Shown here: piece after piece, positions 1 to 7,774 of the stretch
Layout: each line of letters opens with the position of its first letter
Numbering within the stretch: position 1 is the first letter of the stretch
NCBI GenBank assembly: GCA_964628905.1
Contig: CAZVNS010000023.1
Coordinates: 1 to 30,373 of the forward strand
Reading direction: 5' to 3'
DNA length: 30,373 nucleotides
Source of the DNA: JAJPXC01 sp964628905
GTDB lineage: Bacteria; Bacteroidota; Bacteroidia; Bacteroidales; Muribaculaceae
The notes under the pieces: generated by a model
Databases searched by the model: none
What the model was told of the DNA's origin: nothing
Seen by the model: the letters and a program-made list of their open reading frames with translations, nothing else
Program-made: the position numbers and the translations under genes

Positions 1-39
1 AAAGATACAAATTATTTTTCTAATTTACAAGCACTTAAT

Positions 40-231
40 TTATAGAAGTCCCCTACACAGTACCACCCGCGGGGTGAAGTCGACAAGATCCCATGTCTCA
101 GGGGTGAACTCGCGGAGGAAGAGCCAACCTATCACCGCCAGTCCTATGGCGACAGGTGTCAGCACCTTAAGCCAGATGCGCCGCGGCGATGGCCGCGCCT
201 GAGGTGAGTCTATGTCGTGACGTTCGCTCAT
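40..231 (-). pseudogene. Truncated N-terminus of a membrane protein (possibly flippase-like/LPG synthase TM family)
   Basis: A 63-residue reading frame starts at the ATG at 231-229, just downstream of a -7 box. It has a polar basic N-terminus (MSERHDIDS, then RPSPRRIW), one hydrophobic segment at about residues 22-38 (LTPVAIGLAVIGWLFLREF), a short amphipathic tail, then a stop at 40-42. The arrangement of basic patch, first membrane helix and an 'FTPETWDLVDF' stretch resembles the start of Bacteroidetes membrane proteins of the lysylphosphatidylglycerol synthase TM/YbhN type, which have about 300 residues or more. The family call is from memory and weak. The DNA beyond the stop (1-45) becomes very AT-rich, as expected if coding sequence was lost. 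The alternative is a genuine small single-pass membrane protein. Confidence 0.35.
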
Positions 232-243
232 ATAAATATGATA

Positions 244-251
244 CAAAGGTA
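244..251 (-). promoter_or_regulatory. Bacteroidetes -7 box for the 40-231 reading frame
   Basis: On the minus strand the sequence reads TACCTTTG, an exact match to TAnnTTTG, 12 bases upstream of the ATG at 231. The implied leader is only a few bases. No good -33 TTTG is visible at the usual 19-21 base spacing. It lies back to back with the thiamine operon promoter. Confidence 0.5.
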
Positions 252-264
252 ACATAATTTTCAA

Positions 265-272
265 TATTTTTG
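265..272 (+). promoter_or_regulatory. -7 box of the thiamine operon promoter
   Basis: TATTTTTG matches the TAnnTTTG consensus exactly. Transcription would begin near 279-282, directly before the TPP riboswitch, which is the expected place. No clear -33 TTTG is seen. Confidence 0.6.
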
Positions 273-285
273 TAAATTCGCGCTA

Positions 286-377
286 ACGATTGGCAAAGGG
301 GTGCCGCCCCTATCGGGGATGCGGCTGAGATCACACCCTTCGAACCTGATACGGGTTAGCACCCGCGTAGGAATTGT
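286..377 (+). promoter_or_regulatory. TPP riboswitch (THI element)
   Basis: The conserved blocks of the thiamine pyrophosphate aptamer are present in order: GGGGTGCC (298-305), CTGAGA (325-330), ACCCTTCGAACCTGAT (335-350), a P5-like stem CGGG/CCCG and GCGTAGGAA (365-373). A weak closing P1 helix can be drawn between ACGATT (286-291) and AATTGT (372-377), including one G-U pair. It precedes thiD and the rest of the thiamine genes, so it should lower their expression when TPP is abundant. An open frame runs through the aptamer into thiD but is not the protein start. Confidence 0.96.
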
Positions 378-392
378 CGCTCTCACCCCCCT

Positions 393-428
393 ATTGGCAA
401 TCTACACATTTTTTAATATATTGCCAAT
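393..428 (+). promoter_or_regulatory. Start-codon-sequestering hairpin, likely riboswitch expression platform
   Basis: ATTGGCAAT (393-401) and ATTGCCAAT (420-428) are perfect 9-base inverted arms around an AT-rich 18-base loop. The 3' arm contains the first two bases of the thiD ATG (427-429). No T-tract follows the hairpin, so a translational rather than transcriptional switch is inferred. A second copy of ATTGGCAA lies at 289-296 in the 5' side of the aptamer and could compete for the same partner. Confidence 0.6.
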
Positions 429-1239
429 GAAGCCCATACCCGTACTGACAATAGCCGGCAGCGATCCCTCAGGGGGTGCCGGCATCCAAGCCGACCTCAA
501 AACCATGTCGGCCCTCGGCGTATATGGCATGTCGGTAATCACCGCCATCACCGCTCAGAACACTCTCGGCGTGCGACGTTTTCAGAGCCTTGACCCCTCC
601 ATGGTGGCCGACCAGCTCGACATGGTAATCACCGACATTGAGCCTTTGGCCATCAAAACCGGCATGCTCGCATCTGCCTCAATAGTCGAGGCTATCAGCG
701 ACATACTAAGTCGCTACCCTCACATTCCGCTTGTGATCGACCCTGTGATGGTGGCCACCTCGGGCGACCAGCTCATCGACGACGACGCCATCGGCATCAT
801 CGTAAATCGACTGTTCCCACTGGCCACTGTCGTCACCCCTAACGTCAACGAAGCTCGTCGACTCACCAACGTTACCGAAACATGCAAACAAGCCTCCGCT
901 CTCCTTGACAAAGGGCCAAAAAGCGTGTTGCTCAAAGGGGGCGACCGCAACGACAAGGAGAGTGTCGACCTCCTATGGATCCAGGGTGACTCCACCCCCA
1001 CCCTGCTGAGTTCGCCACGCATCTCCACCCCCAACACCCACGGCACAGGTTGCACCCTGTCATCAGCCATCGCCTGCTACTTAGCCCTGGGCAACGATAT
1101 TGCCCAGGCCGTAAAATTAGCTAAGGATTATATTTCCAAAGCAATAGAGGCCGCATGCGGCTGGCAGGTGGGGCTCGGTCACGGACCTGTAAACCATTTT
1201 ATCGACTCCGACGTTAATCCCAAAACCACCTTCCGATGA
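427..1239 (+). CDS. thiD: Hydroxymethylpyrimidine/phosphomethylpyrimidine kinase
   Basis: ThiD phosphorylates HMP and HMP-phosphate to HMP-PP in the cytoplasm, giving the pyrimidine half of thiamine. The 270-residue protein from the ATG at 427 begins MKPIPVLTIAGSDPSGGAGIQ, the family's substrate-binding start, and ends with the anion-hole/catalytic motif HGTGC (residues 205-209). The frame is open upstream to 301, but that part translates the riboswitch; length and N-terminal homology decide for 427. It is first in the operon, under the TPP riboswitch, and its TGA overlaps the thiS ATG (ATGA at 1236-1239), which suggests translational coupling. Confidence 0.96.
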   Translation: MKPIPVLTIAGSDPSGGAGIQADLKTMSALGVYGMSVITAITAQNTLGVRRFQSLDPSMVADQLDMVITDIEPLAIKTGMLASASIVEAISDILSRYPHIPLVIDPVMVATSGDQLIDDDAIGIIVNRLFPLATVVTPNVNEARRLTNVTETCKQASALLDKGPKSVLLKGGDRNDKESVDLLWIQGDSTPTLLSSPRISTPNTHGTGCTLSSAIACYLALGNDIAQAVKLAKDYISKAIEAACGWQVGLGHGPVNHFIDSDVNPKTTFR

Positions 1240-1436
1240 ACGTAGAAATCAACAGCAAATCCTTCATTCTCGCCGACGGCGCCACGCTCACCGACGCTTT
1301 AGCTGTGGCTGAGGTCGCCACCGCCGGCATCGCCACCGCCGTCAACGGCAAGGTGGTGAATGCCGCCACCCGTAGCGAAACCAAGCTCAACGATGGCGAC
1401 AAGATTTTGATCATTAAAGCCTTCTGCGGCGGATGA
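1236..1436 (+). CDS. thiS: Sulfur carrier protein ThiS
   Basis: A 66-residue ubiquitin-fold sulfur carrier. Its C-terminal Gly-Gly (FCGG) is the site that is adenylated and then thiocarboxylated before the sulfur passes to the thiazole in ThiG. The size and the 'NGKVVN...LNDGDKILIIKAFCGG' pattern fit the family. It overlaps thiD upstream and the next gene downstream, each by ATGA. The partner adenylyltransferase ThiF is not found in this window. Confidence 0.93.
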   Translation: MNVEINSKSFILADGATLTDALAVAEVATAGIATAVNGKVVNAATRSETKLNDGDKILIIKAFCGG

Positions 1437-2005
1437 TAAGGATTGCGATTACATCCGAGGATCTTCGCGTCGACGAGCCGGTATATATACAATGTGTGCT
1501 CGACTCCGGCTGGGATTGGGTGCATCTACGCCACCCCCGCCTAAACGGGGAGCAAATGCGCTTTCTGATTGAAGCTATCGACCCTGTATACTATCCTCGC
1601 CTGAAATTGCACTCCCACCCCAAGCTGGTAAAGGAATGCGGTTTAGGTGGATTTCACCTCAACTTCCGAACCCCGGAGGTTGATCTCAGTCCGGCTAAAT
1701 ATTCCCTCTCCCGCTCATGCCATACGCTCGCAGAGTTGCAGTCGCCCGACGTCGATGCGATGGACTACGTCACACTAAGCCCAATCTTCGACTCGGTGTC
1801 GAAGCAAGGGTATCATGCGGCCTTCACTCCTGACGAGCTTGCCTTGCTACCCTCAGTGCCCCGGGTGATAGCCTTGGGTGGCATCACCCCGGAGCGAGTA
1901 CCGCAGTTACAAAAATACCCCTTCGGCGGCTACGCCGTGTTAGGTTATCTCGCCAACGCAAAGTCGACCGAAGAGCTTAAAAAACTTATCTCTGAATTTA
2001 ATTAA
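1433..2005 (+). CDS. ThiE/TenI-superfamily protein, probable TenI-like thiazole tautomerase
   Basis: A 190-residue TIM-barrel relative of thiamine-phosphate synthase. It keeps the fold markers HLRHP, GFHLN, SRSCHT, LSPIFDSVSKQGY and ALGGITPE. It lacks several residues that bind the pyrimidine pyrophosphate in true ThiE: the Lys of QLR-K is replaced (HLRHP), the Asn/Asp pair is replaced by HSH, and the GQxD motif reads HLNF. The full ThiE motif set is present in the next gene, so this paralog is unlikely to be the main synthase. Related Bacteroides operons also carry a tenI-type gene. TenI tautomerises the thiazole product of ThiG, and that role is inferred here from residue loss and context. 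It overlaps thiS by ATGA. Confidence 0.75.
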   Translation: MIRIAITSEDLRVDEPVYIQCVLDSGWDWVHLRHPRLNGEQMRFLIEAIDPVYYPRLKLHSHPKLVKECGLGGFHLNFRTPEVDLSPAKYSLSRSCHTLAELQSPDVDAMDYVTLSPIFDSVSKQGYHAAFTPDELALLPSVPRVIALGGITPERVPQLQKYPFGGYAVLGYLANAKSTEELKKLISEFN

Positions 2006-2010
2006 ACACT

Positions 2011-2628
2011 ATGTTACAGTATATTACCCACCCATCCGACAGATATTCAATCCCCGAGCAGGCACAAATGGTGCTCGAAGGTGGTTGCCGCTGGATACAA
2101 CTGCGCATGAAGGAGTCCCCCATCGAGGAAATCCGCGCCGTAGCCATGGAGCTTATACCCCTGTGCAAGGAGTTTGAGGCCTTCCTCGTGCTCGACGACC
2201 ATGTGGAGCTAACCAACGAGCTGCACATCCATGGCGTGCACTTAGGCCAACACGACATGCCCCCGATGGATGCGCGCGAGATACTCGGCCCTGAGGCCAT
2301 CATTGGCGTGACGGCCAACACCGCCGATCAGATAATCAAGTTCTTAGGCATGGACGTGGACTACGTAGGCCTCGGCCCGATGCGCTACACCACCACAAAG
2401 GCCAACCTCTCACCCGTGATCGGCATCGACGGCTACCGCGACATCGTCACCAAGGCGCGCGAAGCCGGAGTCGAACTCCCCATCGTGGCCATCGGCGGTA
2501 TCACCCTTGAAGATATACCCGCCATCATGACTACCGGCGTCAACGGCGTGGCCATGTCGGGCGCCATCCTCAACTCCGACGACCCTGTGAGCTACACCGA
2601 GCGAGTGCTCGACGCCCTAAATCGCTAA
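2011..2628 (+). CDS. thiE: Thiamine-phosphate synthase
   Basis: ThiE joins HMP-PP and thiazole phosphate to give thiamine monophosphate. The 205-residue protein has the expected active-site blocks: QLRMK (Arg and Lys for pyrophosphate), LDDHVEL (metal-binding Asp), HLGQHDMP, GPMRYTTTK (the P-T-x-T-K-type phosphate loop) and AIGGIT near the C-terminus. The canonical Asn-Asp pair reads Asp-Asp. It starts five bases after the TenI-like gene. A 48-base spacer with an AT-rich tandem repeat separates it from thiG. Confidence 0.93.
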   Translation: MLQYITHPSDRYSIPEQAQMVLEGGCRWIQLRMKESPIEEIRAVAMELIPLCKEFEAFLVLDDHVELTNELHIHGVHLGQHDMPPMDAREILGPEAIIGVTANTADQIIKFLGMDVDYVGLGPMRYTTTKANLSPVIGIDGYRDIVTKAREAGVELPIVAIGGITLEDIPAIMTTGVNGVAMSGAILNSDDPVSYTERVLDALNR

Positions 2629-2629
2629 G

Positions 2630-2665
2630 GCTTAAAACCTAAAAACTTAAAAACTTAAAAACTCA
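2630..2665. repeat. AT-rich 8-base tandem repeat between thiE and thiG
   Basis: Units close to CTTAAAAA are repeated about four times after the thiE stop and end in AAAAACTC. The repeat lies inside an otherwise tightly packed operon. Similar short repeats occur at 11996-12042, 25393-25447 and 28865-28893. Confidence 0.75.
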
Positions 2666-2676
2666 TCACATATATT

Positions 2677-3447
2677 ATGATGCCACTCAACATCGGTGGA
2701 CGGCAGTTCCACTCACGCCTGTTTGTAGGCACAGGCAAATTCGCATCACCTCAGCTGATGCTCGACTCCATCATCGCCTCAGGCTCAGAAATGATCACCG
2801 TGGCCATGAAGCGTATCGACATGCAGCATGAGGACACCGACCAGATGCTCTCGCACATCAACCGCGAGCATGTACAGTTCCTACCCAACACCTCTGGTGT
2901 GCGCAACGCCCAAGAGGCCGTACTCGCCGCCCAACTCGCCCGCGACTGCTTCGACACCGACTTCATCAAGCTCGAAATCCATCCCGACCCCAAGTACCTC
3001 CTCCCCGACCCCATCGAAACACTCAAGGCCGCCGAAGAACTTGCCCGGTTGGGATTTAAGGTACTTCCATACATTCAGGCCGACCCGGTGCTGTGCAAGC
3101 GTCTTGAGGATGTCGGCACAGCCGCCGTGATGCCTTTAGGAGCGCCCATCGGCACAAACAAGGGATTAAAAACCAAGGAATTGCTCGAAATCATCATCGC
3201 TGAGAGCCGCGTGCCAGTGGTGATCGATGCCGGACTCGGCGCACCCTCTCATGCCGCTGAGGCAATGGAGATGGGAGCCGACGCAGTGCTGGTCAACACC
3301 GCCATCGCCATCGCCGGCAATCCCATGGAGATGGCAATCGCCTTCCGCGAGGCCACAATCGCCGGACGCCGCGCCTACGAAGCCGGTCTCGGCCGCCAAT
3401 ACTCTCACGCACAAGCCACATCACCGCTAACCTCATTCCTCGACTAA
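2677..3447 (+). CDS. thiG: Thiazole synthase
   Basis: ThiG condenses deoxyxylulose-5-phosphate, dehydroglycine and the ThiS thiocarboxylate into thiazole phosphate. The 256-residue TIM barrel has the Schiff-base lysine at K98 (FIKLEIHPD), the RLFVGTGK start, VMPLGAPIGTNKG and the phosphate-binding segment ADAVLVNTAIA. Two adjacent ATGs (2677 and 2680) could start it, and the difference is one residue. Its substrate dehydroglycine is made by ThiH, encoded two genes downstream, so the ThiH (anaerobic) route is used rather than the ThiO route. Confidence 0.96.
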   Translation: MMPLNIGGRQFHSRLFVGTGKFASPQLMLDSIIASGSEMITVAMKRIDMQHEDTDQMLSHINREHVQFLPNTSGVRNAQEAVLAAQLARDCFDTDFIKLEIHPDPKYLLPDPIETLKAAEELARLGFKVLPYIQADPVLCKRLEDVGTAAVMPLGAPIGTNKGLKTKELLEIIIAESRVPVVIDAGLGAPSHAAEAMEMGADAVLVNTAIAIAGNPMEMAIAFREATIAGRRAYEAGLGRQYSHAQATSPLTSFLD

Positions 3448-3449
3448 CC

Positions 3450-5159
3450 ATGCAAATCGACAACATCAACGTCCAGGCCTATCCCGGATCTGAGAAAATA
3501 TACGTCAACGGCAAGCTCAACCCGCAGATGCGTGTGGGCATGCGCCAAATCAACCTAACCCCCACAGTCAAAATCGACAAGGATGGCCACAAGGTGATGA
3601 CCCCTAACGACCCGGTGGTGGTTTACGACACATCAGGCCCCTATACCGACCCCGCCTATCATATAGATATCAACAAAGGTCTGCCGCGCATGCGCGACCA
3701 GTGGCTCGACAACGACCCCGACCTCGAGCAACTACCCGCCATCACCAGCGAGTATGGCCGCATGCGCGAGGCCGACAAGAGCCTCGACCCCATACGCTTC
3801 CCCATGCGTCACGCTCCCCGCCGCGCCCATGATGGTCGGGCTATCACCCAGATGGCCAAAGCCCAGCAAGGCATAATCACACCTGAGATGGAGTATGTGG
3901 CAATCCGCGAGAACCTCAACAACGCACAGCTCGGCATCCCCACCTACATCACCCCCGAATTCGTGCGTCAGGAGATAGCCTCAGGCCGCGCCATAATCCC
4001 AGCCAACATTAACCACCCCGAGGCCGAACCCATGATCATAGGCCGCAAATTCGCCGTCAAGCTCAACACCAACATCGGCAACTCAGCCCTGTCGTCAGGT
4101 ATCGAGGAGGAGATACACAAGGCCGTGTGGAGCTGCTACTGGGGTGGCGACACGCTGATGGATCTATCGACCGGCGACAACATACATGAGACCCGCGAAT
4201 GGATAATCCGCAACTGCCCCGTACCGGTGGGCACTGTGCCTGTATATCAAGCCCTTGAGAAGGTAAACGGGCGTGTCGAGGACCTAACATGGGAGATATA
4301 CCGCGACACTCTGATCGAACAGGCCGAACAGGGAGTCGACTATTTCACCATCCACGCCGGCGCGCTCAAAGCCCACGCCGAAATGGTGGGTGAACGCCTG
4401 ACGGGCATCGTAAGCCGCGGCGGTTCGATCATGACCCGCTGGGCAGTGCTTCACAACGAGGAAAACTTCCTCTACACCCACTTCGACGATATTTGCAAAA
4501 TTCTCGCTCGCTATGACGTAGCTGTATCGTTAGGCGACGGACTGCGCCCCGGCTCAATCCACGATGCCAACGACCGCTCACAGTTCCTCGAACTCGACGT
4601 ACTCGGCGAACTCACCCAAATAGCTTGGCGCAACAAGGTGCAGGTGCTCATCGAAGGCCCAGGCCACGTGCCGATGCACAAGATTGAGGAGAACATGGAG
4701 CGCCAAGTGCGCAAATGCGCCGAAGCCCCCTTCTATACCCTCGGCCCGCTCGTTACCGACATCGCCCCCGGCTACGACCACATCACCTCGGCTATCGGAG
4801 CCGCCCAGATAGCATGGCTCGGCACCGCAATGATCTGCTACGTAACCCCCAAGGAGCACCTTGCCCTCCCCGAGCTTGAGGATGTGCGTGTAGGCGTAAT
4901 CACCTATAAGATCGCCGCTCACGCCGCCGACTTGGCCAAGCGACTCCCCGGAGCCGAAGCGCGCGACAATGCGATGTCGAAGGCTCGATTTGAGTTCCGC
5001 TGGAAGGACCAGTTCAACCTCTCGCTCGACCCCGAGCGCGCGAAGTCATACTATGTGTCATCTCAGGAATTCGACGAGCACTACTGCACAATGTGCGGAC
5101 CCAACTTCTGCGCAATGCGCATCTCACAAAATCTGATTAACGACTGCGACAAACTATAA
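3450..5159 (+). CDS. thiC: Phosphomethylpyrimidine synthase
   Basis: ThiC is an unusual radical SAM enzyme that rearranges aminoimidazole ribotide into HMP-phosphate. The 569-residue length is normal for the family without a long N-terminal extension. The C-terminal [4Fe-4S] motif CxxCxxxxC is present as YCTMCGPNFC (Cys546, 549, 554). Other hallmarks are LNTNIGNSA and IEGPGHVPMHKI. The gene follows thiG after two bases and ends with a TAA that directly precedes the thiH ATG, so the genes are almost certainly co-transcribed. Confidence 0.97.
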   Translation: MQIDNINVQAYPGSEKIYVNGKLNPQMRVGMRQINLTPTVKIDKDGHKVMTPNDPVVVYDTSGPYTDPAYHIDINKGLPRMRDQWLDNDPDLEQLPAITSEYGRMREADKSLDPIRFPMRHAPRRAHDGRAITQMAKAQQGIITPEMEYVAIRENLNNAQLGIPTYITPEFVRQEIASGRAIIPANINHPEAEPMIIGRKFAVKLNTNIGNSALSSGIEEEIHKAVWSCYWGGDTLMDLSTGDNIHETREWIIRNCPVPVGTVPVYQALEKVNGRVEDLTWEIYRDTLIEQAEQGVDYFTIHAGALKAHAEMVGERLTGIVSRGGSIMTRWAVLHNEENFLYTHFDDICKILARYDVAVSLGDGLRPGSIHDANDRSQFLELDVLGELTQIAWRNKVQVLIEGPGHVPMHKIEENMERQVRKCAEAPFYTLGPLVTDIAPGYDHITSAIGAAQIAWLGTAMICYVTPKEHLALPELEDVRVGVITYKIAAHAADLAKRLPGAEARDNAMSKARFEFRWKDQFNLSLDPERAKSYYVSSQEFDEHYCTMCGPNFCAMRISQNLINDCDKL

Positions 5160-6269
5160 ATGTTTTCCGACGAAATCAAGCAATACGATTGGGATGACAC
5201 CGTACGGTTCATACAATCACGCCGAAGCCGCGACGTTGAGGATGCCCTGACCAAGGAGCACCTCGATGTCGAGGACTTCATGGCACTGATCTCACCCGCC
5301 GCTGTGCCCTACCTTGAGCCGATGGCGCAACGTTCGCGCGACATCACCCTGCGCCGCTTCGGCAAGACGATATCGCTCTACATACCGCTATATGTGTCAA
5401 ACGCTTGCACTAACCACTGCGTGTATTGCGGCTTCAACCACCACAACCCGCTACTGCGCACTACCCTCACCATGGATCAGGTAAAAGCAGAGTGCGAGGC
5501 CATACGCCGCCTCGGTCCATTTGAGAACCTGCTGATAGTGTCCGGCGAATTCCCCACACTCAACGGCGTTGACTACTTGGAGCAAGTGCTGAAGGTGGCT
5601 CGCCCCTACTTCAACAACCTCACCATCGAGGTGATGCCCATGAAAGCCCGCGACTATGAGCGACTTACCCATTCGGGACTAAACGGTGTGGTATGTTTTC
5701 AGGAGACGTACAACGCCGACCGCTACGGCGTGTACCACCCCCGCGGCATGAAGTCGATATATGAGTGGCGCCTCAATGGTTTCGACCGCATGGGTCAGGC
5801 CGGAGTACACAAGATCGGGATGGGGGTGCTGATAGGGTTAGAGAACTGGCGCGCCGACGTGACCATGATGGCCCGACACCTGCGCTACCTGCGCCGCAAC
5901 TATTGGCGAACCCGTTACTCAATCAACTTCCCCCGCATGTGCCCCGCGGAGGGAGGCTACCAACCGCGCATGGTGATGACCGATAAGGAGCTGGCTCAAC
6001 TTACCTTCGCATTCCGTATATTCGATAACGATGTGGATATCAGCTACTCAACCCGCGAGCGACCCGAATTCCGCGCCAACATGATGAAACTCGGAGTAAC
6101 CTCGATGAGCGCCGGCAGCAAGACCGAGCCGGGAGGATACGTGTCTACCCCTGAGGCGCTTGAGCAATTCCACGTGAGCGACGAGCGCTCACCCATGGAA
6201 GTTGCCGCCGAAATCGCTGCCTTAGGCTATGATCCAGTGTGGAAGGATTGGGACAAAGTGTTTGATTAA
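5160..6269 (+). CDS. thiH: 2-iminoacetate synthase (radical SAM)
   Basis: ThiH splits tyrosine to dehydroglycine (2-iminoacetate) and p-cresol. The 369-residue protein has the radical SAM cluster motif CxxxCxxC at Cys83, 87 and 90 (ACTNHCVYCGF), and the family segments VSGEFP and CFQETYN. It starts immediately after the thiC stop. It is the last gene of the operon here: its TAA (6267-6269) overlaps the stop codon of the convergent flippase gene, leaving no room for an intergenic terminator and no downstream thiF. Confidence 0.96.
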   Translation: MFSDEIKQYDWDDTVRFIQSRRSRDVEDALTKEHLDVEDFMALISPAAVPYLEPMAQRSRDITLRRFGKTISLYIPLYVSNACTNHCVYCGFNHHNPLLRTTLTMDQVKAECEAIRRLGPFENLLIVSGEFPTLNGVDYLEQVLKVARPYFNNLTIEVMPMKARDYERLTHSGLNGVVCFQETYNADRYGVYHPRGMKSIYEWRLNGFDRMGQAGVHKIGMGVLIGLENWRADVTMMARHLRYLRRNYWRTRYSINFPRMCPAEGGYQPRMVMTDKELAQLTFAFRIFDNDVDISYSTRERPEFRANMMKLGVTSMSAGSKTEPGGYVSTPEALEQFHVSDERSPMEVAAEIAALGYDPVWKDWDKVFD

Positions 6270-7774
6270 CGCCGGCGGCGGAACCGACCTAAGGCAAACC
6301 CAAGGGCGTCGGCCTGGATTTTTGATTTAGCTATCCAGTTGACCGTCAAGTATATCAACACACCCACACAGCCCTGCGCAAGCAATAGCCACCAGGGGTT
6401 GACTATAACCAACGACAGAGCCCACATAGCAGCCATAGCCACCAGTGTAGTGGCTGTATAGGGCACTAAATCAAGCAAGAAATCAGCCACTCGCCTGTCA
6501 ATCAAGCGTGTGGCAGTTATCATTGTAGCCACCCAAGTGACGAAGGCGGCAATCACCTGGCCCCACAGTAGTATCTCTATGCCGTACACGAGGTTGCCCG
6601 GCGCAGTCCACCCTATCATAGGGAGGGTCAAAAGCAGTGCCGCGAGTGCCACACCATCGCGAAGCGACTCCATATAGACTATCAGCTTAGCCCGCCCAAG
6701 CGACAGTATATAGTTGGAATACAACGATGTAAACAGATAGAAGATGCCCCTCACGAGCAGAAGTTGGAAGAGCACAATCGACGCATCCCACTTCTCGCCA
6801 AAGAGCGCGTGAAATATCGGCGTGGCCATCACTATGCAGAAACCCATGGCCGGAATGGCCAGATAGGCTGTAAAACGCGAGGTTTTGGCTGCCACGCGGG
6901 CGAAACGCTCGCGATTGTCCTGCACCTCCGACAGCAGAGGCAGGAACGATGACGTAAGCACTTGATTGATTGACATTATCCCCATCTTACTCCACTTGTC
7001 TGACTGGGTGTAATAGCCAAGCGACACCATGCCCACACGGTTGCCGATGAAAAATGAGTAGATATTCTGAAATAGCGTGTTGAGAAACGATGTGAACATC
7101 ACCCCCGAACCTACAGCCATGAACGACCGCAACGACCGCCAGGAAAATTGCATCAGAGGCAACCACCGCGTGGCAAGCCATAGGGCAATCGACTTAACAG
7201 CCGTCAACACAATCGTTTGCCACACCAGCGCCCATGCTCCATAACCGGCCACAGCGAGTGCGATGCCAGCGATTGAGCCTGCCGTAAGGCCGATGGCATT
7301 GGTGGCGGCGATCAGTCGCACGTTCATCTGCTTCATCAGGCGGTTGGTCTGCACGATGGCGGTAGCAGAGAGTATAAACGACAGGAACATCACCCTCGAC
7401 AGCGGTATCAGGCGCTCATCACCCTGAAACCAATCGGCTATCAGCGGTGCCATAAACCACAACGCTACATACAGCACCGTCGCCATGCCGATATTGAACC
7501 AAAGCACCGTCGAATAGTCGAGCCGCGAGGGGGATTTGCGCTGTATCAGTGCCGACGAAAAGCCACTATCCACAAACAACGATGCAAAAGCCTGAAATAC
7601 AAGCACCGCGCCCACAAGACCGAAATCCTCCTGACTTAGCAATCGCGCCAGGATGATGCCGGTGACTCCGTAGAGCACCTGCGTGGCCACACGGTCAATC
7701 ATATTCCACTTGATCGACCGTGCGGTAAGGGTCTTCAGGTTGCGCTGCTGATCAATCACCTTCGTTTGCGCCAA
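6266..7774 (-). CDS. Wzx-type lipopolysaccharide/polysaccharide flippase (MOP superfamily)
   Basis: A 502-residue integral membrane protein with about 12-14 predicted helices. It begins with the WzxC/TuaB-like pattern: an N-terminal amphipathic segment (ARSIKWNMIDRVATQ), then GIILARLLSQEDFGLVGAV, and FVDSGFSSALIQRK. Members move undecaprenyl-linked glycans across the inner membrane. The substrate cannot be read from the sequence, and no capsule or O-antigen cluster surrounds it. Its start overlaps the 3' end of the preceding DUF2807 gene by 23 bases, which suggests one transcript with dus and the two DUF2807 genes. Its stop overlaps that of thiH on the other strand. Confidence 0.88.
   Translation of the reverse strand: MAQTKVIDQQRNLKTLTARSIKWNMIDRVATQVLYGVTGIILARLLSQEDFGLVGAVLVFQAFASLFVDSGFSSALIQRKSPSRLDYSTVLWFNIGMATVLYVALWFMAPLIADWFQGDERLIPLSRVMFLSFILSATAIVQTNRLMKQMNVRLIAATNAIGLTAGSIAGIALAVAGYGAWALVWQTIVLTAVKSIALWLATRWLPLMQFSWRSLRSFMAVGSGVMFTSFLNTLFQNIYSFFIGNRVGMVSLGYYTQSDKWSKMGIMSINQVLTSSFLPLLSEVQDNRERFARVAAKTSRFTAYLAIPAMGFCIVMATPIFHALFGEKWDASIVLFQLLLVRGIFYLFTSLYSNYILSLGRAKLIVYMESLRDGVALAALLLTLPMIGWTAPGNLVYGIEILLWGQVIAAFVTWVATMITATRLIDRRVADFLLDLVPYTATTLVAMAAMWALSLVIVNPWWLLLAQGCVGVLIYLTVNWIAKSKIQADALGFALGRFRRRR

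Noticed and set aside
282..360. GCTAAC (282-287) pairing with GTTAGC (355-360) as an alternative riboswitch fold
   Set aside because: GTTAGC lies in the conserved P5 hairpin loop of the aptamer, so the match is probably chance.
301..426. N-terminal extension of ThiD through the riboswitch
   Set aside because: The 42 extra codons translate the conserved TPP aptamer and precede the normal ThiD N-terminus at 427.
2630..2665. CRISPR-like array at the short tandem repeats
   Set aside because: Units are 7-9 bases with no unique spacers and no cas genes nearby; they are microsatellites.
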